NCBI RefSeq assembly: GCF_036084755.1
Contig: NZ_CP107968.1
Span: forward strand, 1,664,501-1,728,500
Direction of reading: 5' to 3'
Source: Streptomyces sp. NBC_00370
GTDB lineage: Bacteria > Actinomycetota > Actinomycetes > Streptomycetales > Streptomycetaceae
Length of the DNA stretch: 64,000 nt
Below, piece by piece: positions 11,094-24,574 of this stretch. The translations under genes and the position numbers were made by a program. The notes under the pieces were generated by a model, which saw only the letters and a list, made by a program, of their open reading frames with translations, ran no database searches and had not been told where the DNA came from. Position 1 is the first letter of the stretch, and each line of letters starts with the position of its first letter.

Positions 11094-11267
11094 CGGTGGC
11101 TGACTGCCTCTCGGGCGGGGCGGATCGGATCATGCGGCGCACCAGTCTATGGGCGCGCACCACAGGGGGCGTACGTCCCTCTGCGCGCCCCGCGCACCTA
11201 TGGATACGCCCCCGTAGCGTGACCCCAGGGCCAGGTAAAGCGTTGTCAAGGGAGATTGACCCCCACA

Positions 11268-11289
11268 CGGGCCGCACCGGTGCGGCCCG
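11268..11289. other. 22-bp perfect palindrome upstream of the orphan HTH-like gene
   Basis: The 22-bp sequence equals its own reverse complement and is followed on the plus strand by a short T-rich run (TCCTTTTC). It lies 34 nt before the ATG of the plus-strand gene at 11324. It could be an operator, an attenuator hairpin or a terminator; the sequence does not decide. Confidence 0.55.
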
Positions 11290-11323
11290 GATCCTTTTCA
11301 ACGCCGGTTCGAGAGGCTTGTTC

Positions 11324-11821
11324 ATGGCCGACCACGCAACCCACGACGCACAAGCCCGTGCGAGTCTGCACCTGCTGGTGCGGGACATCGAGCGGGTCCG
11401 CCGTCAGGTGGACGCGCTGCGCACCCTCACCGCCCAGCTGGGCAACGTCTACCGCCCGCGGCGCTCGGGCCCGTCCGCCGGGTTCGTCGTCTACGGCAGA
11501 GCCCCGGCGCCGACGGTACGACTCGCGCAGGAGCTGCGGGACAGCGTCGAGACGCTGGTGACGGCGGCGGTGGACTTCGACCGCTCGCTGGGCTTCTCGT
11601 GGGACGCGGTGGGCTCGGCGCTGGGCGTCACGAAGCAGGCGGTGCACCGCCGCTACGGGGCGCGCCGCGCGCCGGTGCCGCCGCCGCAGCCGGGCGCGGA
11701 CGCGGCGCCCGACGCGACGCCCACGCCTACGCCGTCGGTCCCGGCGGCCCGCCAGCCGACGACCCAGTCGCTACGCGAAGACCCCCGCCCGAACGCGTTC
11801 CCGGGCCCCCGAGGCGGCTGA
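11324..11821 (+). CDS. Uncharacterised protein with a helix-turn-helix-like segment
   Basis: This 165-aa protein has three parts. Residues 1-50 are charged and alpha-helical ([20 protein letters not shown]). A region near residues 88-108 resembles a helix-turn-helix ([21 protein letters not shown]). The tail from about residue 110 is rich in Pro and Ala and looks disordered. GAGAGG lies 7 nt before the ATG. It is a lone plus-strand gene inserted between priA and fmt. It may be a small DNA-binding protein, but no function is assigned. Confidence 0.75.
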   Translation: MADHATHDAQARASLHLLVRDIERVRRQVDALRTLTAQLGNVYRPRRSGPSAGFVVYGRAPAPTVRLAQELRDSVETLVTAAVDFDRSLGFSWDAVGSALGVTKQAVHRRYGARRAPVPPPQPGADAAPDATPTPTPSVPAARQPTTQSLREDPRPNAFPGPRGG

Positions 11822-11824
11822 GCC

Positions 11825-11875
11825 GCCGTCCGGCGCGGTGTCGCCGTCCGGCGCGGTGTCGCCGTCCGGCGCGGT
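11825..11875. repeat. 18-bp tandem repeat, about 2.8 copies, directly after a stop codon
   Basis: Full units lie at 11825-11842 and 11843-11860, with a partial third at 11861-11875; all three are identical over their shared length. The array starts three bases after the TGA of the orphan gene. A unit of 18 bp is a whole number of codons. Confidence 0.85.
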
Positions 11876-12195
11876 TCGGGGTTGCGGGTCTTGGTTGCGG
11901 TTGTTGCCGGGTGCCGTTCCGGGGAGGCGTCCTGCGCTGCATGATTTACGGCGCGTACTCGCCAGACGCGGAGCCACCGCCGAGATGCGCCACAAATCAC
12001 GCTCTACGCTCCGGACACCACCCCTGCACGACCCCCTTCACCCCCCGGCCGATCGGCTCGGCTGCGCCGCGACCCGCGAGGGAACGCGGCCGGGCGTCCA
12101 CGCCAGGGACGTACCCCCGGCCCGCAGGGCACCGCTCACCCGCGCTGACGCGGACGGGGTGCCCGACCACCGGACGGGAGGGGGCCGGGGCCGGA

Positions 12196-12260
12196 GGAGG
12201 GGGGTGTCCGGACGTAAAGCGAAGGAGCTCATGCGACAAGCAGTCCGGACACCCCCCTCC
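12196..12260. other. 65-bp element with perfect 18-bp inverted repeats
   Basis: Arms 12196-12213 and 12243-12260 are perfect reverse complements around a 29-nt centre that is less GC-rich than its surroundings. The centre contains GAAGGAG and an ATG. The element lies 66 bp beyond the priA stop and beyond the convergent orphan gene, so a terminator role is possible. A dispersed palindromic repeat or a structured RNA are alternatives. Confidence 0.65.
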
Positions 12261-12325
12261 GCAGGACCCGGAACCCGCCACCAGACAGCGACACCGCAAC
12301 CCAGACCCGCAACGCCGGACGGCGA

Positions 12326-14503
12326 CTAGCCGATGTCCGGGGGGTCGATTCTGATGCGGACCGGGTCCGCCGAGCCCCGGGCCAAGCGGCTCGCCTGCGT
12401 CTCCTTCAGCGCGCTCGCCAGCGCCGCCCCGCTTCCCGGCGGTACCCGCAGCAGCGCGCGGTCCCACGGCTCCCCCGGGGGCGGGTCGCCGGGGCGGCGG
12501 GGGCGGGCCGGGTCCGTGACCGGGAGCGGTACGGGGCCCAGGACCTGCGCGTCGGGCGGCAGCCGGGCCGCCGACAGGAACGCCTCCACCGCGGCCGGGC
12601 GGCCCGAGACCGCCGCCATCCGGGACACCGGCGGAAGCCCCAGCTCGCCCCGTTCCGCCAGCTCGCGCTGCGCGTGGCCGACCGGGTCCCAGCGGACCAG
12701 GGCCTGGACGGGGCGGAGGGTGGGCTCGGCGATCACGACCACCACGCCGCCCTCGTCCTGGCCGCGTACCAGCGCCGCCGCCTGCATCCAGCGGCGCAGC
12801 GCCTCCTCCCCCGCCCGCAGGTCGGGGCGGCCGAGCATCGCCCAGCCGTCGAGGAGCAGCGCCGCCGCGTACCCGCCGTCGGCGACGGGTTCGGCGCCGG
12901 GGGTGCTGACCACGAGCGCCGGGCGGGCCGGGACCGAGTCGAGGATGTGGTCGCGGCCCGAGGTGCGGACGGGGACGGCCGGGAAGGCCCGGCCCAGCTC
13001 CTCGGCCGTGCGGCGCGCGCCGACGACCTGGGCGCGTAGCCGGGGCGAACCGCACGCGACGCACGTCCAGTCGGGCTCACCCCGGCCGCACCAGCCGCAG
13101 CGCAGCTCCCGCTCCTGGGGGGCTTCCAGCGGGCCCGCGCAGTGCCGGCAGCGCGCGGGGGTGCGGCAGCGTTCGCAGGCGAGCCTCGGGACGTAGCCGC
13201 GGCGCGGCACCTGGACCAGTACGGGGCCGGTGCGCAGGCCGTCCCTGACGGCCTGCCAGGCGAGGCTGGGCAGCCGAGCGGCGCGCGCGGCGCCGTCGCG
13301 GGCCAGCTCGCCGTCGCCGACGGTGCGGACCAGCGGGGCCGAGCCGCGTACCTGTTCCCGGTCGGCGCCGAGCGGCAGCGCCCAGCCCGTCTCGACCAGT
13401 TGGGCCGCCTCCACCGTGCAGCCGGTGCTGCCGAGCAGGAATCCGCATTTGTCGTGGGCCGCGCGCAGCAGCAGGACCTCGCGGGCGTGCGGCTGGGGCG
13501 CGTGCTGTTCGCTGTGGCTGCCGTCGGCGTCGTCCCAGATGGCGACGAGGCCGAGGTCGCGTACGGGGGCGAACATCGCGGCGCGGGTGCCGACGACGGC
13601 CCGGACGGCGCCGCGCCGTACGGCGAGCCATTCGCGGTAGCGCTTCTCGGGGCCCGCCTCGGCGGTGAGCAGGGCGTGCTGTCCCTCGCCGAGCTGCGTG
13701 GTGAGCGCCGCGTCGAGCCGGGCGGCGACCCGGCCGTCCGGTACGACGACGAGCGCGCCCCGGCCGGAGGACAGCGTCGCCGCTACGGCGCGGGCCAGTT
13801 CGTCGGCCCAGTGCGGTCCCGGCAGCGCCGTCCACACGGCGCGTGGCGACGCGCCGTCGGCGAGTGCGGTGAGGAACGCCGGGCCCTGGGCGTACCGCTG
13901 CCAGGTGCCGGGCTCGGGTGCTCCGGGCGGCGGCAGGGGTTCCGGGGACGGTTTGGCCTCGGCGCGGGCGTTCCTCGGCGGGATCGCGAGCTGGAGTACG
14001 TCGGCGAGGCTGCCCGCGTACCGGTCGGCGACGGCGCGGGCGAGGGTGAGCAGTTCGGTGCTGAGGACGGGTTCCGGTGAGACGACGCCGGCCAGGGCGG
14101 CGAGCGGGCCCGAGTAGTCGGAGTCGGCGCGGCGCTCGATGACGAAGCCGTCGATCAGCCGGCCGCCCTCGCGGCGCCCGCCGCGTACCTGATGGGCGCC
14201 GGCGCCGAACCTGATCCGGACCCGGACCCCCGGCTGTGCCTCGTCGGCCAGCTCCTCGGGGACGGCGTAGTCGAAGAACTGGTCGAGGTGCAGGACGCCC
14301 TTGTTGACGACGACGCGGGCGACGGGCAGCTCGGCGGCGAGGGCGGCGCCGCGCCAGGTGCGCGGTTTGGCCCGGGGGACCTTGGCGGTGCGGACGGTCT
14401 CGCGGATGAGCGCGAGCTGTTCCGCCTCGGGCTGCTGCCCGGGTTCGGTCCCCCGCTCGTCGTCGCTGCTCACGCCCCCATACCTACCAGAGAGAACTGA
14501 CAT
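12326..14503 (-). CDS. priA: Primosomal protein N' (PriA), actinobacterial form lacking helicase motifs
   Basis: This 725-aa protein has the PriA N-terminal DNA-binding domain (VNKGVLHLDQFFDYAVPEEL), a degenerate helicase core and a zinc-binding cysteine cluster around residues 445-490 (CERC, CRHC, CGWC, CVAC). The Walker A site expected near residue 230 is replaced by TALPGPHW, and the DEAH box by IWDDADGS. Actinobacterial PriA proteins are known to lack detectable helicase motifs, so this one probably acts in primosome or restart assembly without unwinding DNA. ATG 14503 is used here; GTG 14473 is also possible. The yciI-like stop lies 7 bp upstream, suggesting co-transcription. Confidence 0.88.
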   Translation of the reverse strand: MSVLSGRYGGVSSDDERGTEPGQQPEAEQLALIRETVRTAKVPRAKPRTWRGAALAAELPVARVVVNKGVLHLDQFFDYAVPEELADEAQPGVRVRIRFGAGAHQVRGGRREGGRLIDGFVIERRADSDYSGPLAALAGVVSPEPVLSTELLTLARAVADRYAGSLADVLQLAIPPRNARAEAKPSPEPLPPPGAPEPGTWQRYAQGPAFLTALADGASPRAVWTALPGPHWADELARAVAATLSSGRGALVVVPDGRVAARLDAALTTQLGEGQHALLTAEAGPEKRYREWLAVRRGAVRAVVGTRAAMFAPVRDLGLVAIWDDADGSHSEQHAPQPHAREVLLLRAAHDKCGFLLGSTGCTVEAAQLVETGWALPLGADREQVRGSAPLVRTVGDGELARDGAARAARLPSLAWQAVRDGLRTGPVLVQVPRRGYVPRLACERCRTPARCRHCAGPLEAPQERELRCGWCGRGEPDWTCVACGSPRLRAQVVGARRTAEELGRAFPAVPVRTSGRDHILDSVPARPALVVSTPGAEPVADGGYAAALLLDGWAMLGRPDLRAGEEALRRWMQAAALVRGQDEGGVVVVIAEPTLRPVQALVRWDPVGHAQRELAERGELGLPPVSRMAAVSGRPAAVEAFLSAARLPPDAQVLGPVPLPVTDPARPRRPGDPPPGEPWDRALLRVPPGSGAALASALKETQASRLARGSADPVRIRIDPPDIG

Positions 14504-14510
14504 CGGCCGA

Positions 14511-14810
14511 TCAGGACCGCGGCTGCTCCCGGTACTCGGCCAGCCCGGCCGCCGTCTTGGTCGCCACGAATTCGGTGATGCGGTACGCGCAGACTCCGGC
14601 GACGGTGAACGGGTCCTCGGCGGCGAGCTGTTCGACGGCCGCCCGGTCGGTGCCGGCCGCGAGGATCACGCCTCCGTCGCGCGGGACCTTGCGGCCCGAC
14701 GCGATGAGGAGCCCGGTGGCGTACCCCTTCTCCAGCCAGGCCACATGGTCGGCCATGGCGGCGTCGACGCGGTCGAGGGGCGCGGTGTAGGTCAGCTCAA
14801 GTACGAACAT
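14511..14810 (-). CDS. YciI family protein
   Basis: This 99-aa protein has the small dimeric ferredoxin-like YciI fold: an N-terminal strand (MFVLELTYTAPLD), the conserved His in MADHVAWLEKGY, and the DPFTVAGVCAYRITEF segment near the C-terminus. YciI proteins are of uncertain biochemical role; some are fused to regulators or dehalogenase-like enzymes. It sits between metK and priA on the same strand, only 7 bp before priA, and separated from metK by a strong hairpin. Confidence 0.88.
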   Translation of the reverse strand: MFVLELTYTAPLDRVDAAMADHVAWLEKGYATGLLIASGRKVPRDGGVILAAGTDRAAVEQLAAEDPFTVAGVCAYRITEFVATKTAAGLAEYREQPRS

Positions 14811-14840
14811 GGGGGAAATATATGCGGCGGCGGCAACGCG

Positions 14841-14879
14841 CCGGGCCCGGCCCCTCCTTGGCGGAGGAACCGGGCCCGG
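14841..14879 (-). terminator. metK terminator hairpin
   Basis: The outer 10-bp arms (14841-14850 and 14870-14879) enclose an inner 5-bp stem (14853-14857 and 14863-14867). The hairpin begins 12 nt beyond the metK stop codon. Confidence 0.75.
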
Positions 14880-14891
14880 GGAAGAACTCCG

Positions 14892-16100
<1,209 letters not shown>

Positions 16101-16384
16101 AACGCTCCCTGGGGTTGCAGCGGCTGCTGGCTGATCATGGGCGGGCAGGCCGGGGGCTGCGCCCCACGACGTTCCTGGGCCAGTTTATCGGTCATACCGG
16201 GCCACAGGTCCAGGTGTCTCGGTCCGTGGGAGTTCCGTGGCGCGCGGTCCGGGCAGTGCGATACGACGATTCGGCCAGAGTACTGGGCGTTATGCCGTTT
16301 TTGTTGGCTTTCGGTCGGACCGGAGCGGCGAAATGGCGGTGACTTGACCGGCGAGAAGCAATAAAGATTTCATCTCGCGTCCGT

Positions 16385-17605
16385 TCAGTGCCGCGTTTCG
16401 ACGTCTTCGAGCCGGGGCCCGACAAGGTCCCAGACGATGTCGGCGAGCGCTTCCTTGGGCCCGTACGGCACCGGCGTCTCCGCGCCGTCCGCCGCCAGCA
16501 CCACGGCTTCGTTCGAAGCGGCCCCGAAGGTCCTGCTCTCCCCCACCTCGTTGACGACCAGCAGGTCGCAGCCCTTGCGGCGCAGTTTGCGGCGGCCGTT
16601 GTCGAGGACGTCGTCGGTCTCGGCGGCGAAGCCGACGACCACCTGGCCCGGGTGCGGCCGGTTCGCCGAGATCTCCGCGAGGATGTCCGGGTTACGGATC
16701 AGGGTGAGCGGGGCGGGCTCCTCGTCGTCCTTCTTCTTGATCTTGCCTTCGGCGTAGGCCGCCGGGCGGAAGTCGGCGACGGCCGCCGCCATCACGACCG
16801 CGTCGGCGTCGGCGACGGCCTTCAGCACGGCCTCGCGCAGCTGCCGCGCCGTCCCCACATGGACGACGTCGACTCCGGCCGGGTCCGTCATCCCGGTGTT
16901 GGCCTCGATCAGGGTGACCCTGGCGCCCCTGGCCGCGGCCGTGCGGGCGAGGGCGTAGCCCTGCTTCCCCGAGGAGCGGTTGCCCAGGTAGCGCACCGGG
17001 TCCAGGGGTTCGCGGGTGCCGCCGGCGCTGACCACGACATGGCGGCCGGCGAGATCGGGCGCGGCGACGCCGCGTGCCAGCACCCGGCGGCAGACCTCGT
17101 AGATCTCCTCGGGGTCGGGCAGCCGGCCCTTGCCGGTGTCGACGCCGGTGAGCCTGCCGACGGCCGGTTCGACGACGACGGCGCCCCTGCGGCGCAGCGT
17201 GGCCACGTTCTCCTGGGTGGCGGGGTGCTCCCACATCTCCGTGTGCATGGCGGGGGCGAAGACCACCGGGCAGCGGGCGGTCAGCAGGGTGTTGGTGAGC
17301 AGGTCGTCCGCGAGTCCGTGCGCGGCCTTGGCCAGCAGGTCGGCGGTGGCGGGGGCCACGACGACGAGGTCGGCCGACTGCCCGATCCGTACGTGCGGCA
17401 CCTCGTGGGCCCCGGACCAGACCTGGGTGGCGACGGGGTGTCCCGACAGCGCGGACCAGGTCGCCTCACCGACGAAGTGCAGGGCGGACTCGGTCGGTAC
17501 GACCTGGACGTCATGGCCGGACTCGGTGAGCCGGCGCAGCAGTTCGCACGCCTTGTAGGCGGCGATCCCGCCGGCCACTCCCAGTACGACCTTCGGCTTG
17601 TCCAC
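16385..17605 (-). CDS. coaBC: Bifunctional phosphopantothenoylcysteine decarboxylase/phosphopantothenate-cysteine ligase
   Basis: This 406-aa enzyme does two steps of coenzyme A synthesis. The N-terminal flavoprotein (CoaC, residues 1-190) shows the GVAGGIAAYKACELLR start, the active-site His in SGHPVATQVW and the PAMHTEMW motif (PxMNxxMW in E. coli, with His here in place of Asn). The C-terminal CTP-dependent ligase (CoaB) has VSAGGTREPLDPVRYLGNRSSG and the EGKIKKKD lysine motif. The Cys of the E. coli substrate clamp is not seen where expected, within VGRLTGVDTGKGRL; I recall the same variants in mycobacteria. The start is GTG at 17605, 101 bp after rpoZ. Confidence 0.94.
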   Translation of the reverse strand: MDKPKVVLGVAGGIAAYKACELLRRLTESGHDVQVVPTESALHFVGEATWSALSGHPVATQVWSGAHEVPHVRIGQSADLVVVAPATADLLAKAAHGLADDLLTNTLLTARCPVVFAPAMHTEMWEHPATQENVATLRRRGAVVVEPAVGRLTGVDTGKGRLPDPEEIYEVCRRVLARGVAAPDLAGRHVVVSAGGTREPLDPVRYLGNRSSGKQGYALARTAAARGARVTLIEANTGMTDPAGVDVVHVGTARQLREAVLKAVADADAVVMAAAVADFRPAAYAEGKIKKKDDEEPAPLTLIRNPDILAEISANRPHPGQVVVGFAAETDDVLDNGRRKLRRKGCDLLVVNEVGESRTFGAASNEAVVLAADGAETPVPYGPKEALADIVWDLVGPRLEDVETRH

Positions 17606-17649
17606 CGTGTCTCCCCGCCTCGTCTTCGCTTCTCGTACCTATGACACAC

Positions 17650-17682
17650 CACAGGCCCGGCAGTCGCGCTGCCGGGCCTGTG
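17650..17682 (-). terminator. rpoZ terminator hairpin
   Basis: A 14-bp perfect stem (17650-17663 and 17669-17682) with a 5-nt loop lies 24 nt beyond the rpoZ stop and before coaBC. Confidence 0.78.
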
Positions 17683-17706
17683 CTGAAAGCGTCTGTGCGG
17701 GCGGGT

Positions 17707-17979
17707 CTACTGGGCCGGGCCCTCGATGGCCTCGGAGGTCAGCAGTCCGGCGTTGATCTCGCGCAGGGCGATCGAGAGCGGCTTCTCGTGGACGTGCGTG
17801 TCCACCAGCGGGCCGACGTACTCAAGCAGACCCTCGCCGAGCTGCGAGTAGTACGCGTTGATCTGGCGCGCGCGCTTGGCCGCGTAGATCACGAGGCTGT
17901 ACTTGGAGTCGGTGGCCTCAAGCAGCTCGTCGATCGGCGGGTTGATGATGCCCTCGGGTGGGGTGATGGAAGAGGACAC
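17707..17979 (-). CDS. rpoZ: DNA-directed RNA polymerase omega subunit
   Basis: This 90-aa protein contains the omega signature [25 protein letters not shown] (residues 16-40, read in parts), which binds the beta' subunit and helps RNA polymerase assembly. The C-terminal half includes [12 protein letters not shown]. It lies 49 bp downstream of gmk in the same direction, a pairing common in many bacteria and linked to (p)ppGpp physiology. The length is usual for actinobacterial omega. Confidence 0.96.
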   Translation of the reverse strand: MSSSITPPEGIINPPIDELLEATDSKYSLVIYAAKRARQINAYYSQLGEGLLEYVGPLVDTHVHEKPLSIALREINAGLLTSEAIEGPAQ

Positions 17980-18028
17980 TCTCTAGCCTTCCGAAGATAA
18001 ATCAGGGAATTTCAGGAAACACCAATGA

Positions 18029-18592
18029 TCATGCAACTGCCATCAAGGCTAGCAGCTCGCGCGCGACGTCCTCGACCGAGGTGTTGACCAGGGTCGTGTC
18101 GAACTCCGACTCGGCCGCCAGCTCCACCTTGGCCGCCGCCAGCCGGCGCGCGATCACCTCGGGTGCTTCGGTGCCCCGGCCGGTGAGCCGGCGTACCAGC
18201 TCGTCCCAGTCCGGCGGCGCCAGGAAGATCAGCTGGGAGTCCGCCATGGAATCCCTGACCTGTCTGGCGCCCTGGAGGTCGATCTCCAGCAGTACGGGCT
18301 CCCCCGCTTCGAGCCGTTCGAGCACGGCTCTGCGGGGCGTGCCGTAGCGGTTGCCCGCGAACTCCGCCCATTCCAGCAGCTCTCCGTTGGCGACCAGCTT
18401 GTCGAACTCCTCGTCGCTGACGAAGAAGTACTGGACGCCGTGGCGCTCACCGGGGCGCGGCTTTCTTGTGGTGGCCGACACCGAGAGCCATACCTCGGGG
18501 TGGGCCTTGCGCATATGGGCGACGACCGTGCTCTTGCCGACCCCGGAAGGGCCGGAGAGCACGGTCAGCCGCGGACGTACCTCTGCTGCCAT
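18029..18592 (-). CDS. gmk: Guanylate kinase
   Basis: This 187-aa enzyme phosphorylates GMP to GDP with ATP. The P-loop [10 protein letters not shown] is at residues 14-23; the GMP-binding segment [20 protein letters not shown] and the lid region follow, with [10 protein letters not shown] near the centre. It sits between the integration host factor gene and rpoZ, a conserved Streptomyces order. A hairpin separates it from the upstream gene, so it may have its own promoter. Confidence 0.96.
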   Translation of the reverse strand: MAAEVRPRLTVLSGPSGVGKSTVVAHMRKAHPEVWLSVSATTRKPRPGERHGVQYFFVSDEEFDKLVANGELLEWAEFAGNRYGTPRRAVLERLEAGEPVLLEIDLQGARQVRDSMADSQLIFLAPPDWDELVRRLTGRGTEAPEVIARRLAAAKVELAAESEFDTTLVNTSVEDVARELLALMAVA

Positions 18593-18607
18593 GCAGCGAT
18601 TATCCAG

Positions 18608-18629
18608 GTTCCCGGGAGTGCCCGGGAAC
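18608..18629 (-). terminator. Hairpin between the integration host factor gene and gmk
   Basis: A 9-bp perfect stem (18608-18616 and 18621-18629) with a 4-nt loop lies directly after the IHF stop at 18631. Confidence 0.65.
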
Positions 18630-18630
18630 G

Positions 18631-18954
18631 TCAGGCCGGAGAGCCGCCGAACTCGCGTTCCAGGGAGGCGATCTGGTTGGAGCCGAGACCGCGCACGCGG
18701 CGGCTTTCGGAGATCCCGAGCCGCTCCATGATCTGCTTGGCGCGGACCTTGCCCACGCCGGGCAGCGACTCGAGCAGGGCGGAGACCTTCATCTTCCCGA
18801 TGACGTCGTTCTCCTGACCCTGCTTGATGACGTCATGGAGGGAGGCGCCGGAGTGCTTGAGTCGATTCTTGACCTCGGCCCGCTCCCGGCGAGCCGCGGC
18901 GGCCTTTTCGAGCGCGGCTGCGCGCTGTTCAGGGGTAAGGGGCGGAAGAGCCAC
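18631..18954 (-). CDS. Integration host factor, actinobacterial type (mIHF/sIHF)
   Basis: This 107-aa nucleoid protein matches the actinobacterial IHF family: a long basic N-terminal helix ([20 protein letters not shown]) followed by a helix-two-turn-helix domain ([20 protein letters not shown] and [17 protein letters not shown]) that binds DNA without sequence similarity to E. coli IHF. In Streptomyces the orthologue affects nucleoid compaction, sporulation and antibiotic production. It is encoded just upstream of gmk. The 230-bp spacer before it (18955-19184) should carry its promoter. Confidence 0.95.
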   Translation of the reverse strand: MALPPLTPEQRAAALEKAAAARRERAEVKNRLKHSGASLHDVIKQGQENDVIGKMKVSALLESLPGVGKVRAKQIMERLGISESRRVRGLGSNQIASLEREFGGSPA

Positions 18955-19184
18955 GCCTACGTCACCTCGGATGTCGAACTGTCGGATACGGACCGGCGAG
19001 GAAGCTGGTCGCCCCCCACCTGGTGAGCCGTGAACAACGGATTGCTCGTTGGCTCTCGACGGAGACTAGCGTTGAAGGCCGCCGGAGTCAGCGAGAACAG
19101 ACGAAAAGTCCTGGTCAGCATCGCACGACCGGTACATTCCTGGCATTTCACCCCGCTTTTCTGTCCAGAACGCGCTCAACTCCC

Positions 19185-20050
19185 TCAACGAGCGGCGTCG
19201 ACAGCCGCCTTCACCTCGTCGGTGAAGCGCTCGGCTCCGTCCCGAAGAGCCCTGATGTCCGGTCCGTACCGCAAGACGCCACGGCTCACGCTCGGCAGTA
19301 CGTCGTTGATCGCGGGGCCGAACACGCCGGACAGATCGGCGGGGGTCGCGCCCTGCGCGCCGATGCCGGGAGCGAGCAGCGGTCCGTTGACGGCGAGATC
19401 GACCCGTACGTCGCCGAGCGTCGCCCCGACGACGGCGCCGACCGAGCCGAGCGGCGTCGCCCCGGCGTTCTCCGCCGCGATGTGGTCGAGGATCAGCTGC
19501 GCCACCGGACGGCCGTCGGCGGCGGTCGCCCGCTGCACCTCGGCGCCCTCCGGGTTGGACGTCAGCGCGAGGACGAAGACCCCGGCCCCGGAGATCGCCG
19601 CGGCGTCCAGGGCCGGCCGCAGGGCGCCGAAGCCGAGGTACGGCGAGACGGTCACCGCGTCGGAGAAGAGCGGCGAGTCCTTGTCGAGGTAGGTGGCCGC
19701 GTACGCCTGCATCGTCGAGCCGATGTCGCCGCGCTTCGAGTCCATGAGGACCAGCGCGCCCGCCGACCGCGCCTCGGCGACCGCCGTCTCCAGGACGGCG
19801 ACACCGCGCGAACCGAAGCGTTCGAAGAACGCGGACTGCGGTTTCAGCACGGCGACCTGACCGGCCAGCGCCTCGACCGTGGTCCGGGCGAAGCGTTCGA
19901 GCCCCGCGACGTCGTCGGCCAGGCCCCAGGCGGTGAGCAGCCCCGGGTGCGGGTCGATACCGACGCAGAGCGGTCCCCGGGTGTCCATGGCGGCCCGCAG
20001 CCGGGCGCCGAACGGGGCGAGCGGGGTGCCGGGGGTCGCGGTGTCGGAAC

Positions 20051-20054
<4 letters not shown>
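19185..20054 (-). CDS. pyrF: Orotidine 5'-phosphate decarboxylase (type 2 subfamily)
   Basis: This 289-aa enzyme converts OMP to UMP, the last step of the pathway. The catalytic segment is [19 protein letters not shown], with Lys and Asp of the conserved DxKxxD network; [11 protein letters not shown] begins the barrel. Its length and layout fit the long type 2 subfamily typical of actinobacteria. It overlaps the pyrD stop by ATGA at 20051-20054 and is the last gene of the pyr operon. Confidence 0.96.
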
Positions 20055-21160
<1,106 letters not shown>

Positions 21161-21188
21161 GGGGTGGGGTGATCCTTCGCAGTGATCC

Positions 21189-21228
21189 GTCGTGGACCTC
21201 ATGAGGAGGTCGTGGACCTCATGAAGAG
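21189..21228. repeat. 20-bp tandem duplication between carB and pyrD
   Basis: Units 21189-21208 and 21209-21228 differ at one position. The duplication lies between the carB-end hairpin and the pyrD start, inside the pyr operon. Confidence 0.85.
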
Positions 21229-21253
21229 GGGGACACCGCTTCCGGTGTCCCCC
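21228..21253 (-). terminator. Hairpin after carB, inside the pyr operon
   Basis: An 11-bp stem (21228-21238 and 21243-21253) with a 4-nt loop lies 6 nt beyond the carB stop codon and 68 nt before the pyrD start. No T-tract follows. It could reduce expression of pyrD-pyrF or protect the carB mRNA end. Confidence 0.6.
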
Positions 21254-21259
21254 TGCTGG

Positions 21260-24566
<3,307 letters not shown>

Positions 24567-24574
<8 letters not shown>

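Larger units (their letters stand above)
11822..12325. other. Roughly 500-bp spacer without a convincing gene
   Basis: This spacer lies between the 3' ends of the orphan plus-strand gene and priA. It begins with 18-bp tandem repeats (11825-11875) and contains a 65-bp element with perfect 18-bp inverted repeats (12196-12260). Open frames here have poor coding character. A 32-codon frame with a ribosome-site-like sequence starts at 12231 inside the element. Confidence 0.6.

Noticed and set aside
12231..12329. A 32-codon plus-strand frame with GAAGGAG before its ATG
   Set aside because: It starts inside the inverted-repeat element, is made largely of Pro, Thr and Arg, and overlaps the priA 3' end; there is not enough to call a gene.
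16101..16384. Search for a SAM riboswitch upstream of metK
   Set aside because: I see no conserved SAM-riboswitch core; the region only has a locally less GC-rich patch near 16350-16380.
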